Of a stretch of DNA of 64,000 nucleotides, positions 23,260 to 34,994 are shown one piece after another. Position 1 is the stretch's first letter; the number at the start of each line of letters is the position of its first letter. The notes under the pieces were generated by a model that saw only the letters and a program-made list of their open reading frames with translations, made no database searches and was not told the DNA's origin. Both the position numbers and the translations under genes were made by a program. The DNA is from Megamerina dolium (taxonomy: Eukaryota; Arthropoda; Insecta; Diptera; Megamerinidae), in contig OY978526.1 in the NCBI GenBank assembly GCA_963854835.1, positions 76,046,418 through 76,110,417 on the forward strand, given 5' to 3'.

Positions 23260-25655
23260 TTTTTTCGAAATATCTAAAAAAGTACGCAGTTTCAAAGCTG
23301 AAAGAATTTTGCAAATGAAATGCAACAGCGTTTTTGCTTAATCAAATGCTTAAAATATTTGAACCACCTTAATATATAGCCATATTTATTTACTTGTATA
23401 TAACAAAAATGGTATTTTATGTGCAAACAACTTGTACATTGATTAGATAGTTAGTTATGAGTCAAAAAATACAATCTATGCAAAAAAAAAAAAAAACAAC
23501 AACAACAAATATACAATTTGAACAATGCATTCCGAAATAGAAATAAAAACATCAGCTCGTCAGTGTAGCCATATTGGTTTATAAATGCCTTGTAAAAATG
23601 CATTATAACGAAAAAATATAAAACTGAATTTTGTAGTAAGTACTTTCAGATGTGTAGACAATTAAAGGATGAGTCATCAGTTGATTTCTTTTGAAATTAT
23701 ATTAATTGCTAATTTGACATTTGTCATCAAAATAATTCCAAAGAAGTGTTGTGTTGTCGAAACAGTGGGATAATTCAAAAGAAAACCATTTCGGTCAAAA
23801 TAAATAATACATTACCCGAAAACTGTTTGTTGTGATTGCTCAGTCTCAATGTTCTCAAAAGTACGCACTTAATATAAGCTCGCAGGAGTCAACTCCACCA
23901 GAAACGTCAATTTGCCTAAAAAACAGTAGTTCGTAGTGAGCTGAATGTCCACTTTTTCATTATTCCTTTTCAAATTATCTTAACATTTCGCAAAAACTAG
24001 AAATTTTTTGGCTCTCACTCTCACAGAATCAAATTCAAAAATAGATATTATGTGCGCTATTATTAATGAATGGAATATGAATATATAAAAATAAATATTC
24101 AACCTTGGTTCAATCTAAATGCAAAAAGCAAATGCAAAAAAAAAAAAAAACAAGAAACCGCCTCAAAATAATCAAAACAAATATATCGACATCAAATATA
24201 TGCAGCAAAATAATTATACATAACAGTAAAATGATAAGCTATCGAACAGCCCACAATACTACAAACTAGAGAACGCGCAGAGCTCACAAGAGAGTGAGTA
24301 AACTCTGTAAAAGGCTAACAAACGCTATTGACCTTTAATCAAAAAAGAAAATGGCGAAATTATGTTTGTTATACAATTACGTTATATGGATATTTTTTTA
24401 TATTGATTACACGAAATACATTACATATGGGCATTTCGCAGAATAATTTAATCAACTGGCTGAAAATAATGAATAATTTAATATGTCCGAAAATTGTCCG
24501 AAATAAAGCGAACGTGCATGGATAAAACAACTCAATTTTTTTTCTCGAAATATCGATTATCCGTTAAATCCCATAACAAATTTCAGCAGAATTTCCCTAC
24601 TCGAAAAACATTCCCCAAGTAATAATTTGCAATTCGATGTGAATAAAATGCTAGTGCTTGCTTTGATAAGGTTTCCATAATGCTTCTGCATGGTCGTTCG
24701 AAGCTGATACTATTTTTATTTTACCTATAGGAAAATAATCTACAAGCTTTATAGAGGCTTAATTGAAAAATGTCATCGATGCATCATTAAAGCTTTTGAA
24801 CATGGTCCGTTAGAAGTAAGGAAACATTTGCTTCGATAAAGCTTCTGGATGGAAGGTAAAATCGTGAATAATTTCTCAAGTGTTCGTTATCAACTCTCGA
24901 ATGAAGATTCCAAAGAAGCAATCCAACAGTATAGAAGCTTGCCATGTGATTCATTCTTGTCATTAATTTTATTTTGTTGCACTGATTTGCTTTTAATGCA
25001 ACAAAAGCATATTGGCTGATACTCAGGTTCAAATCGGACGTATAAAAAAAAAAGAATAAATTTAATCACTTAGAAAACGACTTTTCCAAAAAAAAAAAAA
25101 CAAAAATGTTTGGTGGAGCTTTTGAGCTCTAGATAGAGATTATTATATTAAACAAATTTTTTAATAAATATTTTAAAAGAATATATAAATTTGAAGTGAT
25201 AGTGTTATAATAATCCCTCACGCTATGAATCAAAATGAATCTAAAATAATTTAATTTTGATTAAATGATTTTATTCTGTGGTTTCTATAAGCTACTTTAA
25301 TCGCAGCGAAAAAAGCTAGAATACGGAAAATTGCATTAATATAGTCTTATTGAAACACATTTTGTTATTTTGGTCATGGTCTTGGCCAAGCTAAAGAATT
25401 CATCACACCAAATGCTGCTTTTAGTTTCTCAAATTTAAATAAACCCGATTTAAAACATCTTCCAAACGACTTATCAGGCTATAACTGCTTCATAACTGAA
25501 TAACTGGCCTATGGTCTTTGCTGCGAAGATGACTCAAAAGGGCGATATAATCTTTGGCACATGCATAGCGTTAGTTCGCATTACTATGAAGTTCGTTTGG
25601 CACTAAATCTAATTTAGTAAACGTATATCTGAGAGCTCATAAGGATAATGCACTA
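23260..25655. other. AT-rich non-coding interval
   Basis: No gene or TE recognised; several poly(A) runs (for example near 23483 and 24138). Confidence 0.5.
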
Positions 25656-25659
25656 AAAA

Positions 25660-25990
25660 AAACCTAGGTGTGTCCGTGGACAGCATTCTCACACATTCGG
25701 CCCATGCAACAACCTCAAGATCAGGCTAAGCAAACGAAACAACGTGCTGAAATTTCTCATTGGAAGCACTTGGGGGAAAGGCAAAAAGACGTGGTGGCAT
25801 ACAAAGCGATAAGCCACTCTATTGCGTATAATGCTGCCGCCGAAAGTGATCACTGGCTACCTTTTTCATGTCTCATGAAGACCAGACCCCGTCCACATAG
25901 CTTCTTTCGCTGCGTTTTCACAAAGTCACTTCGTGCTCGCTTGCCATTCAAAAGAGCATACGATTGAGGGCTTAATAGTGCATTTTATGC
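25660..25990 (+). pseudogene. Jockey-like reverse transcriptase C-terminal scrap
   Basis: Translated across two frames the segment gives GVSVDSILTHSAHATTS, RNNVLKFLIGSTWGK and a decayed region matching KETLLTTYKAI...NYAAPIW of Jockey-clade elements (fingerprint: YLGVxxDxxLTFxxH, then LAGSTWGKDKETL). The frame at 25668-25967 is a shifted reading of this relic. No catalytic motifs remain. Confidence 0.6.
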
Positions 25991-26304
25991 ACCCAAATGT
26001 AGCGTCCGTAATCCAGGAAATTCCCATATACATATCTATTGCTATGTACAAAAATTTTTTGAACTTTCATTCAACTTACAAAATTTTCATTTTCTAAGTA
26101 AAACTATTTTCTTTATCACATAAATACTTTCTCGTACATTTGTACATACATACAAACGAACAGCTACGAGTATAAGAGACGCACAACCTATGAGAAATCC
26201 ACCCTCATTATCATACACTACAGTTGTCTCTTCTTCCCTGCAGAAATTATGATGTCATCTGTCACATGTTTTGAAACAAATCGGCTCATCTTACGCGCTA
26301 ACTA

Positions 26305-27410
26305 CAGGGTGATTTTTTAAGATCCTTCGGATTTAATTAAAAAAAAATATATAAAATTTAGAGAGATGTATGAAAACTTTCATGTAAATGTTGACAGCGG
26401 CTGCGCCTCAAATAGGTCATACGCTGGGTTCGAATAAATTCTTCAGTATTGGATTGCAGTGCTTCAACCGTTGCAGGCTTGTCGCTATAGACATGACCCT
26501 TAACATAGCACCGCAAGAAATAGTCTGAATGCGTTAAATCGCAACATCTAGGCGGCCAATTGACCGGCCCCAAACGTGAAATAAACTGTTCAACGAATTG
26601 GGCCATTGTTTAGCGTGCTGTGTGGCATATGGCACCGTCTTGTTGAAACCACATGTCAGCCAAGTCCAGCTCTTTCATTTTGGGCAAAAAAAAAAAGTTT
26701 GTAATCGTCGCACGGAAGCGCTCGCCATTCACAGTAACGTTCTTCCCTTCGTCGTCTTTGAAAAAGTATGGTCCAATGACGGCATCGGCCCATAATCCAC
26801 ACCAAACAGTGCATTTTCGGGATGCATTGGCAGTTCTTGCAATGCTTCTGGCTGCTCTTCACACCAAATACGGCAATTTTGATTGTTCACTTATCCATTC
26901 AACCAGAAATGAGCTTCGTCGCTGAACACAATTTGGATGGAAGAAGTGCACGATACACTTTCTTCACCGTGCATGAATTTTGATAGTGTGTTGGCCTTCT
27001 GATCTGTAGGTCGTGGTTCAATCCCCGGCTGATGCATAACAAATTTAATATCGTAAAGATTTTTCTTTCGGACGGCAAGCCACCCACCTGTCGGCAAGCA
27101 ATTGGCAATTCTTCCGACAGCAACAACTTGCCATGAAAAAACTTCTAAAAGAACTCCGAAAAAGTGATGTCACAAGGGTTCTGCCGTTCGGAACCGGCTA
27201 AAATAAGTAGGTCCCTTCTAATACTGTCCAAAATTTAACACGCACAACAGTAATGGAAGAGAAGCTCGGCCAATGAGCCCTTCTTGTAAGTCGATTTATG
27301 GTTAAATTAAAGACCAAACTGAACATGTTTGACAGTAACATGTTACACCAAAACAGCTGAGCTGCCAAAAACAGTGTTGCCAAAAAGAAAGTTGTTAAAA
27401 AATCACCCTG
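26305..27410 (-). mobile_element. DD41D mariner, subfamily 1, carrying a SINE insert
   Basis: TA-flanked ends CAGGGTGATTTTTTAAG at 26305 and the near complement (TTAAAAAATCACCCTG) ending at 27410, almost the same as those of the copy at 18108. Minus-strand pieces include EAHFWLNG (26930), a decayed WCGLWA-type block, MTWFQQDGA-like residues near 26640 and FISRLGPVNWPPRCCDLTHS at about 26580-26540. Frames are broken throughout. A SINE replaces or interrupts 26997-27283. After that the mariner resumes with GTTTGACAGTAACATGTTAC and GCTGAGCTGCCAAAAACAGT, both also present in the 18108 copy. Confidence 0.85.
26997..27283 (+). mobile_element. SINE inserted in a mariner
   Basis: GTGTGTTGGCCTTCTGATCT, the B box GGTTCAATCCC, then AAGCAATTGGCAATTCTTCC and the tail AGTAGGTCCCTTCTAATACT...GAAGAGAAGCTCGGCC define the same SINE family as at 17872. 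The first 20-25 bp, including the A box, are missing. Compared with the uninterrupted mariner at 18108, about 35 bp of mariner sequence at the junction are lost. Confidence 0.85.
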
Positions 27411-27412
27411 TA

Positions 27413-27800
27413 TTTTTATTTTATATTTTAATATTTTGTTCGTTTGTTTAAAAAAATGTTAAAGTATACATACCGATTATACTGATATAATATTATGTAA
27501 GCGTAAGTAAGTAAGAATAGCCCAGAAAATCAATAAATAACAGTTTATATTTATTTCTACTAAATATGGTATATGTGCAGTAGCATATTTTATACATAAA
27601 TTTGAAGTATGAACTACTTTCGATTAATCAAAATAATAAAATTCATTGCTTTCAATGCATCTAATTAATTTTAATAAATTTCAATTAAAAGCAATATTTT
27701 AGTGTGCACGCAAGTCATGGTTTCTCATTCTGAATATTATGCGTTGCAATACTTACTACGTGTATTATTAAATGTGCATAAATATGTATGTATTTTATTT
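27413..27800. other. No gene recognised
   Basis: AT-rich spacer between two transposon-derived features. Confidence 0.5.
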
Positions 27801-28357
27801 ACATTCTATCAAATAAGTACCCGGAAACCGGAAATTCTCATTTTTAATTTTCCCTCTGAGAATATTTAAAAAAAAAAATTTTCCCAGGTTGGCACAACTG
27901 TCAGCCACTATTCTGTGAATTTTTATTGCTATGTGTCATTTAGTTTTGTTACGGCGTCATTAGGAACAAGTCAACCTTTTATGTGCGTTGCGATTTTTAC
28001 TATGGATAAAAATATCGAACAAAGAGTTTGAGTGAAATTTTTGTGTGTTTCAAACGAAATTTCTTGTGCCAAAACGTTGGAAATGTTGAAAAAAACATTT
28101 GGTGATTCAACCATGTCGAAAAAAAATTTCACACAAACTCTTTGTTCGATATTTTTATCCATAGTAAAAATCGCAACGCACACAAAAGGTTGACTTGTTC
28201 CTAATGACGCCGTAACCAAACTAAATGACACATAGCAATAAAAATTCACAAAATAATGGCTGACAGTTGTGCTAACCTGGGAAAAAAAAAATTTTTTAAA
28301 TATTCTCAGAGGGAAAATTAAAAATGAGAGTTTCCGGGTACTTATTTGACAGAATGT
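27801..28357. repeat. Long inverted repeat (foldback) made from a mariner 5' end
   Basis: The left arm, 27801-28042, and right arm, 28121-28357, are near-perfect reverse complements with a 78-bp spacer. Outer ends read AAATAAGTACCCGGAAAC; the arms include TAATTTTCCCTCTGAGAATA and GACGCCGTAAC/GTTACGGCGTC. Each arm runs into ATGGATAAAAATATCGAACA, and the frame continues into the spacer as KTLEMLKKTFGDSTMS, the start of a mariner transposase. So the structure is terminal repeat plus 5' UTR plus first codons, followed by an inverted copy. It carries no complete gene. Confidence 0.9.
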
Positions 28358-28411
28358 ACACATAAAATACCACAAACTACGGACCGGCATGCATGCGTAA
28401 GAATTTACATA

Positions 28412-29707
28412 AAGGGTTATCCATTTCGCGGTTTCAAAAGTATAGGGCTAGAATTCGACATCTGTCAAACTGAGTTGTTAAAAAAATTTCTTTCTTTTTC
28501 AGTTCAAAGTCTGACATTTGCGAAAATGGATCGCTAAACTATCGCACAACGCATTAAAATTGTAAAACCTACTACAAAAATGGTGATTCTGCCACAGCCA
28601 AATATCGTGCTTTAAGAGGAGATTATGGTTTACATAATCGTCCAACTACGCAAGCAATTGGCAAAATTGTGAAGAAATATGAAGAGACTGGATCGGTTAC
28701 AGATATTGTAAGGCCTGTGCATCATCGTTTCGCTCGTACCACCGAAAATATCGCTGCTGTAGGTGAAAGTGTTGCCGAAGACCCGAATGTGTCGATTCCT
28801 CGTCGTTCTCAGGAATTAGGACTGTCTTACGGCACATTATGGCGTATTTTGCATTTGGATCTACACCTACACATCCTTATAAAATCCAGCTCACACAACA
28901 ACTGAAGCCAGCTGACCATTCACAACGTCGTAGATTCGTCGAATGGGTGCTTGAACAACGGCGATTTTTCGAACAAAATTTTCTTCAGCGACGAAGCACA
29001 TTTCTCACTCGATGGGTATGTTAACAAACAAAATTGTCGTATTTGGGGTTCTGAGAATCCTCAAGTAATTGAAGAGAGGCCACTACATCCACAAAAAGTC
29101 ACTGCTTTGTGCGCTCTTTGGTCCGGAGGTGTGATTGGACCTTACTTCTTCGAAAACGACGATGGAACGACTGTCACCGTCAATTCGGAGCGTTATGGTC
29201 ATATGCTAACCGACTTTTTTTTGCCTGCTATTGAAGAATACGACTTAGAGAATATGTGGTTTCAACAAGACGGTGCCACATGCCACACAACTCGAGCGAA
29301 TATGGCTTTATTGCAAGAGAAATTTTCTGGCCGCGTAATTTCTCGTCGTGGTGATATCAAGTGGCCACCAAGATCATGCGATTTGACACCGCTTGACTTT
29401 TTTTTTGTGGGGCTACGCGAAAGACCGTGTTTATGCAGATAAACCTTTAACTCTTGAGCACCTAAAAACCAACATTCGTCACATTATGGCTGAGATACCG
29501 CCCAATATGTGTCAAAAAGTGGTCGAAAATTACCTCAAAAGAATCGATGCTTGCAACAATTCGCGTGGTGGTCATTTAAATGATGTAGTATTTCACACAT
29601 TATGTCAACGTTCAAACTTTATAATAAAAAAGAAATATCATGATAAAAAATATTTTATATGTGTTTTATTTACATTTACTTTTGAAACCGCAAAATGGAT
29701 AACCCTT
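28412..29707 (+). mobile_element. DD41D mariner, subfamily 3, full length, inactive
   Basis: The ends AAGGGTTATCCATTTCGCGG at 28412 and CCGCAAAATGGATAACCCTT ending at 29707 are flanked by TA (28410-28411, 29708-29709). The 1296-bp element is nearly identical to the one at 36285. Its transposase starts at 28526, but the fourth codon is a stop (TAA at 28535). A one-base loss and a nearby one-base gain near 28565-28575, a short deletion near 28965, and an extra T in the T-run at 29399 break the frame again; the normal stop codon is also lost. Catalytic motifs FFSDEAHFSL, WFQQDGATCHTT and CDLTPLDFF are still readable. Confidence 0.95.
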
Positions 29708-29709
29708 TA

Positions 29710-30099
29710 TGTATGTATGTATACGAAATGATATATATGCACGTAAAGCAAATGCGAAATTGTGTGTAATTGAAATTGAAATTTGTAGTAAAAGTATACT
29801 ATATATATGTTCAAGAAAAAATAGGGGTATTCACCTTTTTGACACTTTATTGGGGACTGTGTAAAAAATCAAAAATTTTTAATATCTACATATATACTTC
29901 TCTCCATATTGTTTTTGAGCTAAGGTTCAGTACACTGAGTGGAAACATTGTTAAGACATGACAAGAAAATTGCTTAAATCGAATATGCGCACAATGGATA
30001 TATGATCGAAAAATCTCGACTTTCTTGTTAATTTCGAAGCTTAAAAAAACGTGTGCTAGAACAGACGGAACAGGACGGTCCCAGAATTACCCGACCTAA
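29710..30099. other. No gene recognised
   Basis: AT-rich spacer. Confidence 0.5.
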
Positions 30100-30109
30100 C
30101 AAAGAAAAC

Positions 30110-30660
30110 ACAACAAAAATTGAGAAAATTTTTCTTTATTTCTCAACATAATCTCCTTTTGAGCTCTATACACTTTTCCCAGCGATATTCTATAGCTTCG
30201 ATACCCAGTTTATAGTATGATCTGTTTAGCTCATTAAAATAGCCATCTACCGCAGCCTCCACCTCTTAATAGTTTGCAAATCTTCCACCACCATGGCATT
30301 TTTTCAAATTTGGAAATAGAAAATAATCCGAAGGAGCTAAATCTGGCGAATGCTGAATGGTGCGTGCTGAAGCAATTCGAGCTTTAACCACCTCAATTAG
30401 AATCTCAGATTAGAATCTAGTTCGGCTTTAATATTTATTGGACGGAGACCTTTCAAATGAAAGTATTGAATTACATAACGGTGACCACTTGTTTCCATAT
30501 TTACAAATTCACTGAGGTCGTTAACTTTCGATGGCTCCAAAAAAAAAAGTGCTAAACAACGTGGCGCCTTGAAACTTAAAACATATGTTTTATTAGGCGT
30601 GTTTTCCATTCGATTCCGTCTATTTTCAAACTCGAACATATTTACGAATATAATTTTATT
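30110..30660 (-). mobile_element. Internally deleted DD34D-type mariner
   Basis: On the minus strand, 30500-30397 encode the mariner N-terminal segment RYVIQYFHLKGLRPINIKAE. About 30 bp later the sequence reads HSPDLAPSDYFLFPNLKK with the third catalytic aspartate (30350-30290), followed by VEAAVDGYFNELNRSYYKLG and ending with KCIELKGDYVEK-like residues near 30140. Everything between the N-terminus and the third aspartate is missing, including the first two catalytic residues. Terminal repeats were not identified. It is a deletion derivative of the kind that can be mobilised only by another transposase. Confidence 0.8.
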
Positions 30661-30850
30661 TGGAATGTAGGAGTGGTTTTAATCCTATTCCGTCCATTCT
30701 CAAACTCATTTTTTAATTAGTTAACATAATTGGCGCATATTCATAATAAAAATTAAGTCCCAACTAAAATTTAGTTTCAGCTTTTTGACAGATTTTTGTA
30801 TGGGAAATTTGTCAAAAAAGTCGTTACTATATATAATTTGGAACTTGATT

Positions 30851-31022
30851 TTGTTGTTGTTGTTGTTGTTGTTGTTGTTGCAGCAGCAAAAATAGGGAAA
30901 TGCTTTGTTTTGCTCCCGTACAAAGCATTTCCGTATTCTGATGAGGTGAATGGACCTTGGTCGACCACGTGATCGAGTGCTTCCGGGACGTAGACCCTTC
31001 CATTCTTGGGAAGCTTGATTTT
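30851..31022 (+). repeat. (GTT)n-headed dispersed repeat, copy 1
   Basis: A (GTT)n tract at 30851-30881 is followed by GCAGCAGCAAAAATAGGGAA, TTTTGCTCCCGTACA, then CCTTGGTCGACCACGTGATC, GAGTGCTTCCGGGACGTAGA and CCCTTCCATTCTTGGGAAGC. The same order occurs at 59771-59890. I do not recognise the family; no protein is apparent. Confidence 0.8.
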
Positions 31023-31733
31023 GTGCTTGAACATGCCGAGTTTTCAACTTGATTATTTAATTTATCAGTTCATAAAATGCGTGAATATCTATTCGAAAAC
31101 ATCTTTTTCTATGGGAAGTAGATGTGAATTTTATCCGATTAAGCCGATTTTTGAGCTCATCCATATATTACTAAATATATTCGAATGTACCAAGTTTTTG
31201 CTGGATTATTTAATTAAATTTTTAAATATACAATATATTCGAAAATATCCTTTTATATTTATTTTGTGATCAGACTAACTGTATGTACCAAGTTTTAGAC
31301 TGATAATTTTATATTTATATGCACAAAAGCTCTCAAATATACCGCTGTAGGCATTATTTGCATCCGATTACGCACATTTACGATCTCGTCCGGCTTTTGC
31401 TTAAGATATTCTGATATACCACTTTTCAAAATGTTTATTAATTACGACGTCCTAGCAGACAAATAGGGAACTCAAACACAGAGTATAAATATGAAGGTAT
31501 TTCAATTAAATATAATAGGATGTAATACTATTGAAAATGATTTCAATAGTAAAATATTGTTTTTGAGTACGAATGTAATTAATAGATCATAATCGTAAAA
31601 TACTTTAAGATTGTTCCGTTTATGTGATTTTAAACCATTAAATATACAAAGTGCGACAGAAGCTGGAGTAAATGAATTCATCTACATAAATCTCTTTGTA
31701 GTATAACCAATTTGATTACGTATTACTTATATA

Positions 31734-31776
<43 letters not shown>
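31734..31776. repeat. (CA)n microsatellite
   Basis: About 40 bp of uninterrupted AC dinucleotides. The surrounding 31035-32297 is AT-rich with no gene recognised. Confidence 0.95.
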
Positions 31777-31778
<2 letters not shown>

Positions 31779-32297
31779 ACGCACAAAAACGCTACAAAGT
31801 TTCGTTGCCTTAAAAAAGACATAAAACTCTTGCTTTCTTCTTCTGGAAGACGTCAAGTGTTATGACATTTTTATTTTTATTTCTAACAATAATGATTATG
31901 TCAGTGATTATATGTGGTATACAGACGAATATGAAGGAGTTTATAATGTGCTAAGAGCCTTATGACGTTAGTGATTGTTTTTCGCATGCCAATCCGCACC
32001 ATTTATTTCTTTGTCAAGTAATAATCAATAAAAAAAAAAAAAATTCATATACTGGTCATATTTTTAATAGAAAAATTTGTTGTTTATAGTACAATACACA
32101 TACATACATATACGCATTTTGATAATTGATATATTCATGTATTGTATTTATATGAACTTAATTCTACTTAATTCTGAAGTCATTCATTCAATTCGCAAAT
32201 TTTTTAATTCCAAACATTCATTTATACAGAGATGATAGTAAATATTGACCAAGTTACTTGCTAGATAATTTTATGCTAGTTTATTTAAAAAAAATAC

Positions 32298-32562
32298 GTG
32301 GCACTTCTAGGCCCCGAAATACCCTTTGGCCGAACTTCTATTCCAGCACTGTTGTGCGTGTTAAATTTTGGACAGTATTAGAAGGGACCCACTTATATTA
32401 GTCGATTCCGAATGGCAGAACCCTTGTGACATCACATTTTCTGAGTTTTGTCACAGAGTTTTGGTAAATTGTTACGATATTAAAGTTGTGTTTCAGCCGG
32501 TCATTGAACCCACAACCTACAGATCAGAAGGCCAACGCACTAGTCACTGAGCTACGTCACCC
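32298..32562 (-). mobile_element. SINE copy, minus orientation
   Basis: Reverse complement of the family at 17872: tail GTGGCACTTCTAGGCCCCG first, then GTTAAATTTTGGACAGTATT and CCGAATGGCAGAACCC, and finally the head with the complement of the B box (GTCATTGAACCC) and A box (CACTGAGCTACG). The middle (CAATTGCTTGCCG region) is deleted. It is about 265 bp. Confidence 0.85.
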
Positions 32563-33259
32563 TAGCGCTAGCGTATCTATCTTCTTTTAATATATATTAT
32601 ATTTTATAATTTAGTAACTCAAAAATTAAAACTGATCGAAAAGATGTCGTTTCCCATTGTTTTTAAATATATTGCCAGAGCATCGAAAATAATGTATTTT
32701 AAAGCATATTTTTACGTACTGTAACGTAATTAGATAAAATATATTTTTAAATAAGTTCCAGACCAAAGAAAAGTGAGTCCCACTACTCCCCAACTTCCCA
32801 GAAATTCAAACAGATTGTAATATACGTGTCGATAATTAATTGCATTTATTAGCTTCCGCCATGAAATTGTGGAGAATAATTCAAATTACGGGAAAATGGT
32901 GCCTATCATCGATTTCGAATGTATGAGTATTGAACTTTGGCCATTTTTCGTGATATTTTGTACGAATGGTAAATATTATTGGAGGGTGAAAAAATGTTAT
33001 AAAAAATCCTCTTGTAAAATATTAAAATATTTGATAACATTTGCTAAATTGTATTAATATAATACACTTTCCTGCTTTTTTTTTTTTTAGAAAAATGTCC
33101 GAAATCATTTAAAAAAAAAAATGCAATTTTCTCACTCTTTTTACTTAGTTTGTCAAATCTATTCATTCGTTCTAAATTTCTAAATAAATTATTATTCAGT
33201 CGAATTGGTGGCTATCGAAGTTTCAATTCGATTGAAAAATACTAAATATTAGTGGTGAG
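32563..33259. other. No gene recognised
   Basis: AT-rich sequence. A pyrimidine-rich stretch and AG at about 33190-33200 could be a splice acceptor before the candidate exon at 33260, but support is weak. Confidence 0.4.
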
Positions 33260-33360
33260 ATGGAGGTCAATGATGATGCTGCTTCGAGGTCTAAGCTCAA
33301 AGAAATGGAAGAAAAATTTGCAAATAACACCACAGCTGCGCAGGAGCCGCCTTTTGAGAG
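33260..33360 (+). CDS. Candidate short first coding exon, unknown gene
   Basis: From the ATG at 33260 a clean frame of 33 codons plus two bases runs to a GTAAAC splice donor at 33361. The peptide starts MEVNDDAASRSKLKEMEEKF and ends TTAAQEPPFER. It is GC-richer than its surroundings, acidic and probably helical in the middle (KLKEMEEKF). I do not recognise the family. No partner exon in the matching phase was found in the window, and the exons at 46726 do not join with it. It could belong to a gene continuing downstream, or be chance sequence beside a dispersed repeat at about 33400. Confidence 0.35.
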
Positions 33361-34990
33361 GTAAACTGTATGAGCCAACTCCATTAACCATACCATACTT
33401 ACCCCCTATCGCTACTATTTAGGAGGGCTTCCATACAAAATTTATGCTCCCTAAGTGTCCTATAAAAAGCAAATACATATATTTTTCTCACCAAAAATTT
33501 TCATGAAGATACTATCTATCTACCTCCAACTCTTAAAGGGTGTTAAAGGGTGTTTTTATTTCAGAAATAATAAACAATATGTTGGACTTTCTAATGTTTG
33601 CCATATATGTTTACGAAAATTCAAAAAAAAATAATAATAAATAGTAACAATCAGTCGATTTACATTTTTCTATTGGGCAGCTCCAGCTACACATTAAATT
33701 AAAACAAAAACCAAGGAATGTATTATATACAGAAAAGAATGATGACTCATGCGTTACAACAACAACAGCAATAGAAGAAACAACGAAATTTTTTTCTCAC
33801 ACATGTACAAAGTGAATCCACCCCCTTTCAATCAGTATATCGTAGCAACATATGGACGTAAAATTGCGAAATGTTGCAAATGAAATGACCGAAAAATGAA
33901 AAAATTCGCTAATTTAACAAAAATAACTTGAGATTTTGAAAGAGAACAAAATATTTATATTGCAAATAAATAAATAATTTTCTTTGAATATGCAAACACC
34001 TGGGCTGCAATTTAATTGCCAAAAAGAAAATAACTACAACAACAAAGAAGCAAAGAATAATAATGAAAATTTACACAAGTAAATTGGAAGAAGATGACCA
34101 ATAATACTCTTACGATACAGTCATACAAATGTAGTTGTATAAATCATGAGTTCATCTACTAGCCAGCCAGCCAGCCAGTCAGCCAACCAGCCAACTCAAC
34201 CAAATCCATTGAATTACCAATCCACTTACAGTCGAATGACTTTTTCTTGCATTCACGTGTTTATTTTTTGTATTTGTATTTATTTTGTTATATTTATATT
34301 TGTTTTGTCTGTTCTTGCTGTTGTTGTTATTATTATTTGCATACATTTCGCATTTGTCATAAGAAAGAAGCACATGTTTCGCATTTGCAGTATGCAGTAC
34401 ACATGCACATAAATATAACCGTAATACATACAATCGTATTTCTCTCATATATCCATCTGCATATGCAACACACAAATGAGTAACATAATTTGAGGCGTTT
34501 TTTTTTTGTGTGTTGATGCGATATTTTGTTAGTTTTGAACGAAAACATGTGGTTTCTATTTATATTATTTTCGTATTTTTTTCTTTTTCTTCTATTATTG
34601 TATCTCATACGTATATGCATACATTTCACTATACTCAATTTAACGAAATGTGCTTTGCGAAAAATGAGCAAGAAACAACAAAATTGAAAGCTATTTTGCT
34701 CTCTTATTTTCATTAAAATGAATCTAGAAATCGAGAGAAAGCGAAAAATGCAGGTGAGAGAGAGTGAGAGAGAGAGTGTAGTTATGAGTGACAATGCGAG
34801 GTAAATTCGTTGGTTGATATGCAGGAGTATATACAATATATTAGACCGGTTTAACAATTATATGACATTTTCGGAATATACTTTTTTGACGTACTAAAAA
34901 GTTTGGGAAACTTCTTGGATAAAAATAAATTTTACAAAAAAAATTGTTTGTTAACTTTCTCTTCTGCTAGATGATATTTTTGTTACCAGA
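33361..34990. other. Non-coding; simple repeats
   Basis: No gene recognised. Contains a (CCAG)n-like run at about 34160-34190 and a GA-rich run at 34755-34778. About 33395-33445 resembles 44165-44225 (see findings). Confidence 0.45.
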
Positions 34991-34994
34991 TGTA

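Noticed and set aside
27801..28357. CRISPR-like or phage attachment structure
   Set aside because: The inverted arms are mariner sequence in an insect genome; there are no spaced direct repeats.
34146..34483. Small membrane proteins on both strands
   Set aside because: Hydrophobic frames arise from TTATTTGTATT-type low-complexity sequence; no conserved pattern.
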